A stretch of 64,000 nucleotides of DNA from Pseudomonadota bacterium. GTDB lineage: Bacteria; Pseudomonadota; Alphaproteobacteria; Dongiales; Dongiaceae. This document shows, in pieces, positions 1-8,688 of this stretch. The stretch is taken from contig JACPDN010000005.1 in NCBI GenBank assembly GCA_016183985.1, positions 124,001 through 188,000 of the forward strand, written 5' to 3'. The first letter of the stretch is position 1; every line of letters begins with the position of its first letter. The translations under genes were made by a program, and so were the position numbers. The notes under the pieces were generated by a model. It was not told the DNA's origin and did not search any database. It saw only the letters and a program-made list of their open reading frames with translations.

Positions 1-1
1 G

Positions 2-187
2 GGAGAGCTTGGTCTCGCCGACTACGCAGCCTATCCCTATGTCCGAATGGCGCAACGTGCCGAAGAGCGAGCCGCAGGTTTCGGCATCGCTCGGGCAGCA
101 ATGCCTGAAAAGATCCAGACCTGGCTCGGGGGCATTGAGGCCTTGCCTTACTACACCCGTACCATCCCTCCCCATTGGAAGGCTTAA
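2..187 (+). CDS. Glutathione S-transferase family protein, C-terminal fragment (5' end outside window)
   Basis: The reading frame is open from the window edge to the TAA at 185-187 and gives 61 residues. The segment L-A-D-Y-A-A-Y-P near its start matches the conserved N-capping/hydrophobic staple region of the GST C-terminal helical domain (usual form S-x-A-D-x-A-x-x-P). The remainder ends in a Pro-rich tail with an aromatic residue, common in bacterial nucleophilic GSTs. The glutathione-binding N-terminal thioredoxin fold lies outside the window, so substrate and subclass cannot be judged. The LemA gene starts 21 bases downstream on the same strand, but a shared function is not implied. Confidence 0.72.
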   Translation, partial: GELGLADYAAYPYVRMAQRAEERAAGFGIARAAMPEKIQTWLGGIEALPYYTRTIPPHWKA

Positions 188-208
188 TCTGGCCGCTGGA
201 GATAACTC

Positions 209-814
209 ATGCGTTTTGTTGGCTTAGGCATTCTCGGCCTCGTCGTCGTCCTGCTGATCTGGGGTTTCACCGGCATCAACAAAATTCCAACGCATGAAGA
301 AAGCGCTCATGCGGCCTGGGCGCAGGTGTTGAACCAGTACCAGCGCCGCGCCGAGTTGGTGCCCAACCTTGTTGCGACCGTCAAAGGCGCAGCGGATTTC
401 GAGAAGTCCACCCTGGAAGCGGTCGTTCAGGCCCGTGCCAAGGTCGGGTCCATGCAGTTGCCGGCCGATCTGCTGACCAACCCCGAGGCGATGCGGGCGT
501 TTGAGGCCAACCAGGGGGCTTTGACCTCGGCCTTGTCGCGGCTGATGGTGGTGGCTGAGCAATATCCCAATCTGAAGGCCACAGAGGGCTTCCAAACATT
601 GCAGGCGCAGCTCGAAGGCACCGAAAACCGAATTGCCGTGGCGCGAAAGGACTACATTGATGCCGTGCGGGTCTATAACACCGAACTGAAGACCTTCCCG
701 GGCGTCGTGTGGAAGAGTCTGCTCTATGCCGATCGCGAGCCAATGCAGCAATTGCAGGTCGATCCGGCCAAGCAGGAAGTACCGACAGTCGATTTCGGCA
801 CGAGCGGTAATTAA
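209..814 (+). CDS. lemA: LemA family protein
   Basis: The 201-residue protein has one N-terminal membrane segment (about residues 5-22) followed by a long helical periplasmic or extracytoplasmic domain. The segment Q-R-R-A-E-L-V-P-N-L-V at 45-55 is the signature of LemA proteins. Length is typical for the family. LemA proteins are membrane proteins of poorly defined function, often encoded beside TPM-domain proteins, and that is the arrangement here: three TPM genes follow on the same strand with gaps of about 12 bases or overlaps. The ATG at 209 is chosen because the membrane anchor begins immediately after it. A role in envelope maintenance is inferred from family context only. Confidence 0.9.
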   Translation: MRFVGLGILGLVVVLLIWGFTGINKIPTHEESAHAAWAQVLNQYQRRAELVPNLVATVKGAADFEKSTLEAVVQARAKVGSMQLPADLLTNPEAMRAFEANQGALTSALSRLMVVAEQYPNLKATEGFQTLQAQLEGTENRIAVARKDYIDAVRVYNTELKTFPGVVWKSLLYADREPMQQLQVDPAKQEVPTVDFGTSGN

Positions 815-825
815 TACGGTCATCG

Positions 826-1635
826 ATGCCCCGCTGGTTTGGCACCATTATTGGTCTCGCCTTCCTTGTCCTGGCGTCAGCATCTTGGGCTGGGCCACAG
901 GTTCCGGTGCTGACGGGGCGTGTCATGGACTTGGCCAATATACTTTCTGGCGTGCAGAAGAGGGATCTGACAGATCAACTGGCAAAAGTCCAAGCTCGGA
1001 CAGGAGTTCAGATGGTTTTGGTCAGCCTGCCGCATCTCGGTCGAGACTCAATCGAGACGTGGGGACTGACCCTCGGCCGTACGTGGAAAATCGGCCGCGG
1101 CGGCAAAGACGATGGCATCGTCATCGTCCTGGCACCAAATGACCGCCAAGTTCGCATCGAGGTTGGCTACGGCCTGGAAGACAAGATTACGGATGCGGTC
1201 GCCAGCCATATCATTCAGGCATATATGTTGCCAGCCGCGCGCAAGGGTCGCTACGCGGAAGGTTTGACCGCCACAATCGATGGACTGACAAAGGTCATTG
1301 TGCAGCCGAATGCATTGAGTTTTCTTGATCTCTCTCTCGACACCGAGCTCACAGTTGGGCTGATTGTTCTGCTCGGCGGCTTTGTCGTCATTTTCGTTGT
1401 CGTGATTGCCTATGTGAGCACTTTTCGAACTCGGGCAGCCTACCCACCGCTTCAAGATGAGCGAACAACGAGCGTTTTTGACGACAATCAAGGCGTGTAT
1501 CAAACCCTGCAGGCTGGCAGTCGAGATATCAGGCGCGACTCTCTCGCTGATGATTGGCGATCACCTTCCGAAGAGCGCGGCTTCAGTGGGATGGGGGGAT
1601 CATTTGGAGGCGGGGGAGCGACAGGAAAATGGTAA
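826..1635 (+). CDS. TPM domain-containing protein (YgcG-like), first copy
   Basis: The 269-residue product has an N-terminal signal peptide (hydrophobic core about residues 7-20), a TPM domain (about 29-155, with V-x-D-x-A-x-I-L near its start and the W-G-x-G-x-x-x-x-D-D-G-I segment), one transmembrane helix near 178-200 and a Ser/Gly-rich tail ending G-G-G-G-A-T-G-K-W. This is the usual architecture of exported TPM proteins anchored by the C-terminal half, with the TPM domain outside the cytoplasm. The gene follows lemA by 11 bases and its last codons overlap the next TPM gene. Biochemical function is not known with certainty; phosphatase activity has been reported for a plant TPM homologue. 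Confidence 0.88.
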   Translation: MPRWFGTIIGLAFLVLASASWAGPQVPVLTGRVMDLANILSGVQKRDLTDQLAKVQARTGVQMVLVSLPHLGRDSIETWGLTLGRTWKIGRGGKDDGIVIVLAPNDRQVRIEVGYGLEDKITDAVASHIIQAYMLPAARKGRYAEGLTATIDGLTKVIVQPNALSFLDLSLDTELTVGLIVLLGGFVVIFVVVIAYVSTFRTRAAYPPLQDERTTSVFDDNQGVYQTLQAGSRDIRRDSLADDWRSPSEERGFSGMGGSFGGGGATGKW

Positions 1636-2414
1636 CGGCAATCCAAATACTTCTACGGGTCACGATATCCATCCTATTGTTGCAATATTGCTTGGGTTCG
1701 GCTGCCTTGGCCGAAACTCCAAATCTCCCGGCGCTCAGCGGACGTGTTGTCGACAGCGCTGATATCCTCTCTGACTCGGTCGAAGCAGCACTTTCAGCCA
1801 AGATCGAGGCTCACGAAAAAGCGACCACAGACCAGATTGTTGTTGTCACCCTGCCGGATCTCATGGGGCGACCAATCGAAGATTGGGGGTTGATGCTCGG
1901 CCGAAGCTGGGGCATCGGGCAGAAGGGCAAGGATAACGGCATCGTTTTCTTGGTAGCGCCAAACGATCGCGAAGTGCGGATCGAAGTCGGATACGGGTTG
2001 GAGGGAGCCCTCCCGGACGCAACGGCCAACGAGATCATCCAATCTGACGTCATCCCGCACTTTAAGCAGGGCAATATGGAGGCCGGCGTTGCCGCAGGGC
2101 TCGATGCCATCCTTGCCGCCCTTGGCGGTACTTATGAGCCACCGGCCAAGCCCAACTACGCCTATGACAATACCCATGGCTTCACAATACCGGATGCTGT
2201 GGTTCCATTTGTCTTTTTTGGCGGGGCCGTGGCGCTCGGCTTGCTGATGAGCTTGCGTCGACGCTGGGACAAGAAGCGCAAACGCTACATCTGGTATGTT
2301 GCCAGGAGCACGGGGGGCTCTTCATCGGGGTCGAGTTCCTTCGGGAGTTCCGGTGGCGGGTTCTCCGGCGGAGGTGGTTCGTTCGGTGGCGGTGGTGCCA
2401 GCGGCAAATGGTAG
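1629..2414 (+). CDS. TPM domain-containing protein (YgcG-like), second copy
   Basis: The ATG at 1629 lies inside the last codons of the previous gene, an overlap that suggests translational coupling. The frame is open upstream to 1554, but starting at 1629 gives a clean signal peptide and a 261-residue protein. It has a TPM domain (about residues 35-160), a transmembrane helix near 195-212 and a Ser/Gly-rich tail ending G-G-G-G-A-S-G-K-W. Domain order and tail match the preceding gene, so the two are probably old tandem duplicates. The basic cluster after the helix (several Arg/Lys) predicts a cytoplasmic side for the tail. The next gene starts 12 bases downstream. Confidence 0.88.
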   Translation: MVTAIQILLRVTISILLLQYCLGSAALAETPNLPALSGRVVDSADILSDSVEAALSAKIEAHEKATTDQIVVVTLPDLMGRPIEDWGLMLGRSWGIGQKGKDNGIVFLVAPNDREVRIEVGYGLEGALPDATANEIIQSDVIPHFKQGNMEAGVAAGLDAILAALGGTYEPPAKPNYAYDNTHGFTIPDAVVPFVFFGGAVALGLLMSLRRRWDKKRKRYIWYVARSTGGSSSGSSSFGSSGGGFSGGGGSFGGGGASGKW

Positions 2415-2426
2415 GAGGGAGGCACC

Positions 2427-3038
2427 ATGATCGATGAAAAGGCTCAAGACCGGATAGAGGCTGCGATTATGGCAGCCGAGTTGCGCTCACGGGCGGAACT
2501 GGTAGCTGTCATTGCTGGTCGAGCTGGAGAGTATCGTGCGACCGGTATCGCTTTGGCGACGATTGGCGCTTTTCTGGCGGGAATACTGGTTTGGGCGCTG
2601 GTGCCCTGGTCAGATACGTCACGTGTATTGCTGGCGGAATTTGGGATATTTCTCGTTCTGCTGCTCTGCCTGGAATTGACACCCTTGGGAGATCGGCTGA
2701 CGCCGGGCCATGTTCTGCGCGGCTCGGCGCAACGGTTGGCCCACGCGATCTTCCTGGAACAGGGGCTCGCTTATACACCGGAACGCAATGCCGTCATGTT
2801 CTTCGTCAGCGTCGCTGAGAGGCATGTCGAGATCATCGCCGACGCTGCGATCGACGCAAAAGTCGATCAAGCGCAATGGCAGGGTATTGTTGACGCGTTT
2901 GCGGCAAAGGTGCGTTCGGGAGAGGTTGAAGCGGGTTACCACGGTGCAATCGACGTGCTATCGACGATTCTCGCCACCCACTTCCCGGCAAACGGCCAGC
3001 GACCGAATGCCGTCAGCAATCGCCTTGTGCGCCTATGA
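2427..3038 (+). CDS. Short TPM domain membrane protein
   Basis: The 203-residue protein lacks a signal peptide. An N-terminal amphipathic segment is followed by two membrane helices (about 37-60 and 67-87) and a C-terminal region with E-R-N-A-V-M-F-F-V-S-V-A-E-R and I-I-A-D-x-A-I motifs typical of the short TPM proteins found beside lemA and ygcG-like genes. It is the third TPM gene of the cluster and lies 12 bases after the second. Its stop codon overlaps by six bases the end of the convergent cyclase gene on the other strand. The family assignment is solid; the cellular role is unknown. Confidence 0.82.
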   Translation: MIDEKAQDRIEAAIMAAELRSRAELVAVIAGRAGEYRATGIALATIGAFLAGILVWALVPWSDTSRVLLAEFGIFLVLLLCLELTPLGDRLTPGHVLRGSAQRLAHAIFLEQGLAYTPERNAVMFFVSVAERHVEIIADAAIDAKVDQAQWQGIVDAFAAKVRSGEVEAGYHGAIDVLSTILATHFPANGQRPNAVSNRLVRL

Positions 3039-4133
3039 AGCCTCGGCAATCACGCGGTTCCGCCCTTCCTTCTTGGCGCGATAGAGGGCCTGGTCAGCGC
3101 GGACAATGAACTCCTCCAAAGGCTCACCGGCTTTATAGCGTGAAACGCCAATAGACACGGTCACCGCACCATAGACCTGACCGGTCGTTCGGTTCTTCAG
3201 CGAATGAGCCCCCAGGCTAGTCCTGAACTTGTCCGCCCGGTCGACCGCTTCGGGTATCCTGGTCTGGGGCATCAGCAAGGCGAATTCCTCACCGCCATAA
3301 CGTGCCGCGCTATCGCTTCCGTTAATCGCCTGCTTCAGCTTGCTGCCGACCAGCTTCAAGACCTGGTCGCCGACCCGATGGCCGAAGCTGTCGTTGAATT
3401 TCTTGAAATGGTCAATGTCGATGATCAGAAGGCAAAGCTCGCTCTGCTGCTCCGTCGCTTGTTGCGCCCGAAACTGGACTGCGAGATCGAAGCTCTTGCG
3501 ATTGCCGATGCCAGTCAAAGCGTCGGTCAGGGCATCGCGCCGCGCCGCTTCGAGCCGCGATTGCAGTCCCGTGATTCTTGTCGAGCTTTGCTTCAGTTGC
3601 GCCTCCAGCGCTTGATTGCGCTGGCCGATCAATTTGGTGGCGGCGATCAACTCACCCACCAAATCCTTCATTGCGCCAGCATCGATCCGCCCGGCACCAA
3701 GCGAACTGTTCGCTTTAGTCAGCGTCTTGCCAAATTCGTTCGCATCCAGCCCGGCCTGAGTGACCTGGCGAATGACGTCCGCCAGTGTATTTTGCAGTTC
3801 GTCGCCGGTTTGCTGTAGGCGTTCTTCTGCATCTGGCTCACGGAAGTATTTGTCAAAGAGATCCTGAATATTGCTGGCCGAAACGGTCTTGCCGCTCAGT
3901 AACAATGCGTCCAAGTCGCGCCGCAGCTCAGGCACCGATCCCGATATGTAATTGTACCAGACGCAAAAGTTACCCGGCGTCGGCGATATCTCGCGCATAG
4001 CCATCTCGGCAATGGCCGTGGCTGCATGCTGGGTCGCCGTATCGACGTCCTCAATCATGAAAATAGGTGCTTGTGCCATCGCGAGTCGTCGCCCCAATTC
4101 CTCACGGGCGGTGAGGATTTCACAAAGGCCCAT
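3033..4133 (-). CDS. GGDEF domain diguanylate cyclase
   Basis: The C-terminal ~170 residues form a GGDEF domain with D-A-L-T-G-x-x-N-R-K, D-I-D-H-F-K-x-x-N-D-x-x-G-H and an intact R-Y-G-G-E-E-F signature, predicting synthesis of cyclic di-GMP from GTP. The residues before the signature read N-G-S-D rather than R-x-x-D, so the allosteric inhibitory site looks degenerate. The N-terminal ~190 residues are helical, Gln/Arg-rich and probably coiled coil, with no membrane segment, so the enzyme should be cytosolic. The frame is open far upstream, but that part is antisense to the divergent mlrC-like gene; the ATG at 4133 is preferred, with a TTG three codons upstream or the ATG at 4079 as alternatives. 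Confidence 0.85.
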   Translation of the reverse strand: MGLCEILTAREELGRRLAMAQAPIFMIEDVDTATQHAATAIAEMAMREISPTPGNFCVWYNYISGSVPELRRDLDALLLSGKTVSASNIQDLFDKYFREPDAEERLQQTGDELQNTLADVIRQVTQAGLDANEFGKTLTKANSSLGAGRIDAGAMKDLVGELIAATKLIGQRNQALEAQLKQSSTRITGLQSRLEAARRDALTDALTGIGNRKSFDLAVQFRAQQATEQQSELCLLIIDIDHFKKFNDSFGHRVGDQVLKLVGSKLKQAINGSDSAARYGGEEFALLMPQTRIPEAVDRADKFRTSLGAHSLKNRTTGQVYGAVTVSIGVSRYKAGEPLEEFIVRADQALYRAKKEGRNRVIAEAS

Positions 4134-4214
4134 CCGCGCCAAGTATTGATTATCTTCCCAAAATGCTTTTGGGTGTGGCCGGTTTATGAAGGGGGCCCAA
4201 TTGGGCAATTGAGC

Positions 4215-5708
4215 ATGGCACGGATCGCGATTGGCGGCTTTCAGCACGAGACAAACACCTTCGCCCCGGTGCGGGCAAGCTATCAGGACTTCGAGCAGGC
4301 GGATGGCTGGCCTGGCCTCACGCGGGGCGACGCCATTTTTGAGACGTTCCAGGGTATCAACCTGCCACTCCCGGGTTTTATTGATCAGGCCAAAGCTCAG
4401 GGGCACGACCTCGTCCCATTGCTGTGGTGCTCGGCGTCGCCGTCCGCGCATGTGGAAAAGGATGCCTTCGAGCGCATCACTGCCGATCTGATCGAACTCA
4501 TCCGTCAACAACCGAAGCTGGACGGGCTCTATCTCGATCTTCATGGCGCCATGGTGACCGAACATCATGAAGATGGCGAAGGTGAATTGCTGGAGCGCAT
4601 CCGGGCGGTTGTCGGTCCTCAATTGCCAATTGTCGTCAGCCTCGATCTTCATGCCAATCTGACGCAGCGCATGTTGCGGCACGCGTCAGCACTGGTGGTC
4701 TGTCGCACCTATCCGCATGTTGACCTTGCCGAGACTGGCGGTCGTGCGGCCGAAATCATGGATCGTTTGCTGCGCCACGGTCCGTTAGCCAAGGCGATGC
4801 GGCGGGCGGATTTCCTGGTGCCGTTGCCATGGCAATGCACCCTGATCAATCCGGCGGCCGCACTTTATCGCGTGGTGGCGGAAGCGGAGGGGCAGGGGCG
4901 TGCTGCCAGTGCCTCTTTTGCTTTTGGCTTTCCGCCGGCTGACATCGCTGAATGTGGTCCTGCGGTCGTGGTCTATGCCGAGGATGCTGCGTTGGCCGAA
5001 GCTGAAGCGGACAGGCTGATAAGCGTGGTCAACGCGGCGGAACGAGAGTTCGCTGGCAAGATCTGGCAGAAAGATGAGGCCGTACGTTATGCCATGGCCA
5101 AAAGTGCTACGGCGAGCAGGCCGATCATTCTGGCAGACACGCAAGACAATCCGGGTGCCGGCGGCAACTCGGACTCCGTCGATCTGCTGGAGGCTCTGGT
5201 CAGCCTAAAGGCAGAAGGCGCTGTCTTTGCCAACCTCTATGATCCGGAGACGGCGCGCATCGCCCATGAGGTCGGATTGCATGGCAGCTTCGAGCGCGGG
5301 ATCGGCGCTTGGTGCGGTTCCCCGGGATTAGAGAAATTCCGGGGCCGGTTCCAAGTGCTGGCGTTGGGCGACGGCAGCTTCAAAGCGACCGGACCGTTCT
5401 ATCGCGGCAACCATATGCAACTGGGAGCGATGGCGTTGCTCGGCATTGGCGGCACGCGGATCGTCATCACCAGCCGCAAGCAGCAAGCAGCCGATCAGGC
5501 CATGTTGCGGCATCTGGGCGTCGAGCCCGCCGCGGCAAAGATTCTGGCACTGAAAAGTTCGGTCCATTTCCGGGCAGACTTTCAGCCTATCGCCGAGGAA
5601 ATTTTGATCGTGGCGGCCGCCGGCGACAACCCGGTCGATAACCGCGCTTTGCCTTATCGTCATTTGCGCAAAGGTTTGCGACTGATGCCGCTTGGCGAGG
5701 CTTTTTAG
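4215..5708 (+). CDS. M81 family metallopeptidase (MlrC-like)
   Basis: The 497-residue protein begins M-A-R-I-A-I-G-G-F-x-H-E-T-N-T-F, the classic start of the M81/DUF1485 family, whose founding member is the microcystin-degradation enzyme MlrC. Other family motifs are L-D-L-H-G-A-M, S-L-D-L-H-A-N-L-T and D-x-x-D-N-P-G-A-G-G-N-S-D, which include His/Asp residues likely to bind zinc. Most bacterial homologues are not linked to microcystin, and the substrate is unknown. The frame extends upstream to 4026, but the strong homology begins at 4215. The 3' end overlaps the convergent methyltransferase gene by three bases. Confidence 0.87.
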   Translation: MARIAIGGFQHETNTFAPVRASYQDFEQADGWPGLTRGDAIFETFQGINLPLPGFIDQAKAQGHDLVPLLWCSASPSAHVEKDAFERITADLIELIRQQPKLDGLYLDLHGAMVTEHHEDGEGELLERIRAVVGPQLPIVVSLDLHANLTQRMLRHASALVVCRTYPHVDLAETGGRAAEIMDRLLRHGPLAKAMRRADFLVPLPWQCTLINPAAALYRVVAEAEGQGRAASASFAFGFPPADIAECGPAVVVYAEDAALAEAEADRLISVVNAAEREFAGKIWQKDEAVRYAMAKSATASRPIILADTQDNPGAGGNSDSVDLLEALVSLKAEGAVFANLYDPETARIAHEVGLHGSFERGIGAWCGSPGLEKFRGRFQVLALGDGSFKATGPFYRGNHMQLGAMALLGIGGTRIVITSRKQQAADQAMLRHLGVEPAAAKILALKSSVHFRADFQPIAEEILIVAAAGDNPVDNRALPYRHLRKGLRLMPLGEAF

Positions 5709-6511
5709 CGCTTCTCTGCCACGAGCAGAACGTAATCGCCCAACGTATCTGAAAAGCTGGCGCGGGTCTCAGCAAAGCTACCGCTTTCGAGATCGGCATC
5801 GAGTTTTGCCAGCCCTTCGCCAATTTCCTGGCCAAGATCGAGCGCCGTGAAGGCGAAGATGTTGCCGCGCACTTTGGCGTCGAAATAGAGCTCCGGCCGA
5901 TGCTTGCCGCAATAGAGCACAAAGTCGACGGGCTTTTCCGGGACGTTGAAGGAGACGAGTTCGGAAAGGCGAAGGCCTGCCGTTGCCAGCGCGCTTTCGA
6001 TCCGCTGGCGGCTCGGCATGCGTTCGACTGCACGGCGCATTAGTTCCGGGAAATAGGCATTCAGCCAGAATTGCTGAGCCTGTTCGGGGAAGGCCGTGAA
6101 AGCAACAAAGCGGCCGCCCGGTTTGAGAATGCGGGCAATTTCCGAGAATACCGCGTCGAAATCCCGCAGGTGATGCAATGTCATGGTGCAGAACGCGCCG
6201 GCAAAGCTCCCGTCAGAGAAAGGCAGGGCCTCGGCATCGCCGGCAACCCATTCCAACCTCGGTTCCTTGACCCGCGCGCGGCGCAGCATCAGCGTCGATT
6301 GATCCAATCCGATCGTGACGACGCGGCGGTCGGCGACGGCGATCGTGTAATTGCCCGTGCCACAACCGATGTCGAGCACCGGCTCCGGGAACGGCACATC
6401 TAGCAGCTTGGCGATTTCGGCGGCGAGCGTGGGGTCGGCGCGACGTGTGCGGTCGTAACCGCTGCCGATGCGGTCATAGATTGCGCTGCTCGTGCGGGTG
6501 TAGTCGGTCAT
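5705..6511 (-). CDS. Class I SAM-dependent methyltransferase
   Basis: The 268-residue protein contains the SAM-binding motif V-L-D-I-G-C-G-T-G-N-Y-T (about residues 45-56), an acidic residue at the end of strand 2 (G-L-D-Q-S), A-G-D-A-E-A-L-P-F and the motif I-L-K-P-G-G-R, all typical of the UbiE/Methyltransf_11 type. The substrate cannot be predicted. The ATG at 6511 overlaps the TGA of the upstream esterase gene (ATGA), so the two are probably translationally coupled. The frame continues upstream into the neighbour's sequence but without homology, which is why the 6511 start is chosen. Confidence 0.88.
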   Translation of the reverse strand: MTDYTRTSSAIYDRIGSGYDRTRRADPTLAAEIAKLLDVPFPEPVLDIGCGTGNYTIAVADRRVVTIGLDQSTLMLRRARVKEPRLEWVAGDAEALPFSDGSFAGAFCTMTLHHLRDFDAVFSEIARILKPGGRFVAFTAFPEQAQQFWLNAYFPELMRRAVERMPSRQRIESALATAGLRLSELVSFNVPEKPVDFVLYCGKHRPELYFDAKVRGNIFAFTALDLGQEIGEGLAKLDADLESGSFAETRASFSDTLGDYVLLVAEKR

Positions 6512-7380
6512 GCGTGCAATAGCTCGGTCACGGCGGCAGTCAGCGGCGCTCGCGGGTCGCTTAGCTCCCGGGTGATTGAAAAGTGGTGTTTCTTCGGCGC
6601 GATCATCAACGCGCCATCCACGCCGGCGCCAATCAATTTCTGATGATAGCTGCGTGACTGCGCGATCCAAAGATCGGGCTCATCGGCGCCCGCAGCGACA
6701 AGGACACGCGCCTTAGATCGAACGGGAAGTTTCAGCGGCGAAAGATCGGTGACCTCCCGCTGTGTCAGGCGAACCTCTTGCTGGATGGGAAGACGCAGCA
6801 CGGGCGATAGCTCATATATCCCGGTAATAAGGGCGGCGGCGCGGATGCTCTCGGCAGGAAAGCTCTCGCCCGACCAGTCATGCTGCAGGGCCATGGCACA
6901 GATATGGGCGCCGGCGGAATTGCCGGCAAGCACGATCCGGTCGGGATTGCCCTGCATTTCTGGCGCATGCGCGCGCAGCCAATGCAGAGCGTCGCGGGTC
7001 TGGGCCAGCAACTCGGTCAAAGTCACGGCGGGACATAGATCATAGCCAACCAAGGCGACCGCTGCGCCAGCAGCGAGCAGGGGTGGCACGATGTTGGTAT
7101 AGTGCTCTTTTGACAGGGCCCGCCAATAGCCGCCATGGATCCAGACCACGATGGGTGCCGCCGGAGAGGCCGCTGGGAAGACGTCGATGAACTGGCGGCC
7201 ACCCGGCCCATAGCGACAATCGAGCCTGGCTCGTCCCTCGGCCGCGAGTTTCCGGCGGACCTGACCGGAAGTCGCCAGATCCTCATTGAGCCAGGTTTCG
7301 TGGTCGGGCACCGCGATTCTGGGCATAAAATGCTGGTTCAGCGTCTCGTCGGAGAGCGCCGCTAGGTCCACTTCAGGCAC
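6508..7380 (-). CDS. Alpha/beta hydrolase (kynurenine formamidase/esterase-like)
   Basis: The 290-residue protein has the H-G-G-Y-W oxyanion-hole motif and the nucleophile elbow G-N-S-A-G-A-H, with a late His in H-H-F-S, giving a Ser-Asp-His triad of the alpha/beta hydrolase fold. H-G-G-Y-W is characteristic of the arylformamidase branch (kynurenine formamidase), which hydrolyses N-formylkynurenine, but carbamate and aryl-ester hydrolases share it. No tryptophan-degradation gene is nearby, so the specific function is left open. It is coupled by ATGA to the downstream methyltransferase gene and is the first gene of this minus-strand pair. Confidence 0.85.
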   Translation of the reverse strand: MPEVDLAALSDETLNQHFMPRIAVPDHETWLNEDLATSGQVRRKLAAEGRARLDCRYGPGGRQFIDVFPAASPAAPIVVWIHGGYWRALSKEHYTNIVPPLLAAGAAVALVGYDLCPAVTLTELLAQTRDALHWLRAHAPEMQGNPDRIVLAGNSAGAHICAMALQHDWSGESFPAESIRAAALITGIYELSPVLRLPIQQEVRLTQREVTDLSPLKLPVRSKARVLVAAGADEPDLWIAQSRSYHQKLIGAGVDGALMIAPKKHHFSITRELSDPRAPLTAAVTELLHA

Positions 7381-7532
7381 CTTTCCCTACCTTAAGTGAT
7401 TGATTTCCAGCATAATTGACAGGCTGTCTAAAAATGTCCAGAACTCCATAAGCATGTGTAGTGGTATTTTGATACCGCACCTTAACTCATTGAAACTATT
7501 GACGAGAATTTAAACCGCCGATGACATTCTCG

Positions 7533-7561
7533 TTGACAGTCTCCGGCGCAGCCTTTATCAC
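7533..7561 (+). promoter_or_regulatory. Probable sigma-70 promoter of rplM-rpsI
   Basis: TTGACA at 7533-7538 and TATCAC at 7556-7561 are separated by 17 bases. Transcription would start near 7568, leaving a leader of about 52 bases. That leader contains a 7-base-pair hairpin (CGAAGGG at 7574-7580 with CCCTTCG at 7586-7592, loop GCGGT) ending 27 bases before the rplM ATG. The -35 is a perfect match; the -10 matches 4 of 6. Confidence 0.55.
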
Positions 7562-7619
7562 CCGCTGCGAGAGCGAAGGGGCGGTCCCTTCGACGGCAAT
7601 TACGCTTGAGTGAAGTGTC

Positions 7620-8084
7620 ATGAAGACCTTTTCCGCCAAGCCGGCCGAGGTGGTGAAGAAGTGGGTCCTGATCGATGCCGAAGGCGTCGTTTTGGGTCGC
7701 TTGGCGTCGATCGTCGCCAACCATCTCCGCGGTAAGCACAAAGTTACCTTTACGCCGCATGTCGATTGCGGTGACAACATCATCATCATCAACGCGGAGA
7801 AGGTCCGTGTCACCGGCAACAAGCTGGAAGACAAGATCTTCTATTACCACACCGGTCACCCGGGCGGTATCAAGGAGCGTGCCTGGGGCAAGATCCTTGG
7901 CGGCAAGCATCCCGAACGCCTGATCATCAAGGCCGTCGAGCGCATGGTCCCCCGTGGTCCGCTCGGCCGCGCCCAGATGAAGAACCTGCGCGTTTATGCC
8001 GGTTCGGCCCACCCGCATGAAGGTCAGTCGCCGGTGACGCTCGACGTCGCTGCGATGAACCCGAAGAACAAGAGGATTGCGTAA
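7620..8084 (+). CDS. rplM: 50S ribosomal protein L13
   Basis: The 154-residue protein is full length for alphaproteobacterial L13. Recognisable segments are W-x-x-I-D-A-E-G-x-x-L-G-R-L-A-S, the G-D-N-I-I-I-I-N-A motif, the Y-Y-H-T-G-H-P-G-G motif and V-x-G-M-x-P-R-style [12 protein letters not shown]13 is an early-assembly protein of the large subunit. rpsI begins two bases after its stop, the conserved bacterial order. A promoter and a leader hairpin lie upstream. The N-terminus M-K-T-F-S-A-K-P is the usual alphaproteobacterial start. Confidence 0.98.
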   Translation: MKTFSAKPAEVVKKWVLIDAEGVVLGRLASIVANHLRGKHKVTFTPHVDCGDNIIIINAEKVRVTGNKLEDKIFYYHTGHPGGIKERAWGKILGGKHPERLIIKAVERMVPRGPLGRAQMKNLRVYAGSAHPHEGQSPVTLDVAAMNPKNKRIA

Positions 8085-8086
8085 TC

Positions 8087-8596
8087 ATGGCGCAAGAACC
8101 GCAGAAGATCACCGATCTTAAGGATCTCCGCAGTGCAACGCGTGGCGTTGCTGCTGCTGGCGCCGCTGCGCCGGCCGCCGCGCCGAAGCACGAGCGCAAG
8201 GTCGACGCCCAGGGCCGCGCCTACGCGACCGGCAAGCGTAAGGACGCCATCGCTCGCGTCTGGATTAAGCCGGGTACCGGCAAGATCTCGGTCAACGGCC
8301 GCGACGTGACGGTCTATTTCGCCCGTCCCGTGCTCCGCATGATGATCAACCAGCCGTTCGGCATCGTGAACCGCGCTGGCCAGTTCGACGTCACCGTCAC
8401 CGTCGTCGGTGGTGGTCTCTCGGGCCAGGCCGGTGCCGTCCGTCACGGTATCAGCAAGGCGCTCACCTATTTCGAGCCGGACCTCCGTGGTCCCTTGAAG
8501 GCCGAGGGCTTCCTGACCCGCGACAGCCGTACCGTCGAGCGTAAGAAGTACGGCCGGGCCAAGGCTCGCCGCAGCTTCCAGTTCTCGAAGCGCTAA
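8087..8596 (+). CDS. rpsI: 30S ribosomal protein S9 with N-terminal extension
   Basis: The 169-residue protein carries the S9 core ([14 protein letters not shown] through the C-terminus) and ends in the basic tail F-S-K-R that reaches the P-site tRNA in the small subunit. The first ~45 residues are an Ala/Pro-rich extension absent from E. coli S9 (130 residues); extensions of this sort are common in Alphaproteobacteria. It is co-transcribed with rplM and followed by a strong intrinsic terminator at 8622. Confidence 0.98.
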   Translation: MAQEPQKITDLKDLRSATRGVAAAGAAAPAAAPKHERKVDAQGRAYATGKRKDAIARVWIKPGTGKISVNGRDVTVYFARPVLRMMINQPFGIVNRAGQFDVTVTVVGGGLSGQAGAVRHGISKALTYFEPDLRGPLKAEGFLTRDSRTVERKKYGRAKARRSFQFSKR

Positions 8597-8621
8597 GCGC
8601 GTCTGCCAGCCAGGTTTGGCG

Positions 8622-8654
8622 AAAAGGGGTGCGCATTGCGCACCCCTTTTTCTT
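8622..8654 (+). terminator. Intrinsic terminator after rpsI
   Basis: A perfect 13-base-pair stem (8622-8634 with 8638-8650, loop ATT) has a GC-rich core, and its 3' arm ends in TTTT followed by TCTTT. It separates the ribosomal operon from argC, which starts 35 bases further on. Confidence 0.9.
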
Positions 8655-8688
8655 TGGGCACAATCCGACCCCATTCACAGAGGGCGAC

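Noticed and set aside
4215-5708. Calling the M81 protein a microcystin-degrading enzyme
   Set aside because: The family is widespread in bacteria lacking the mlr cluster, and no mlrA, mlrB or mlrD is nearby.
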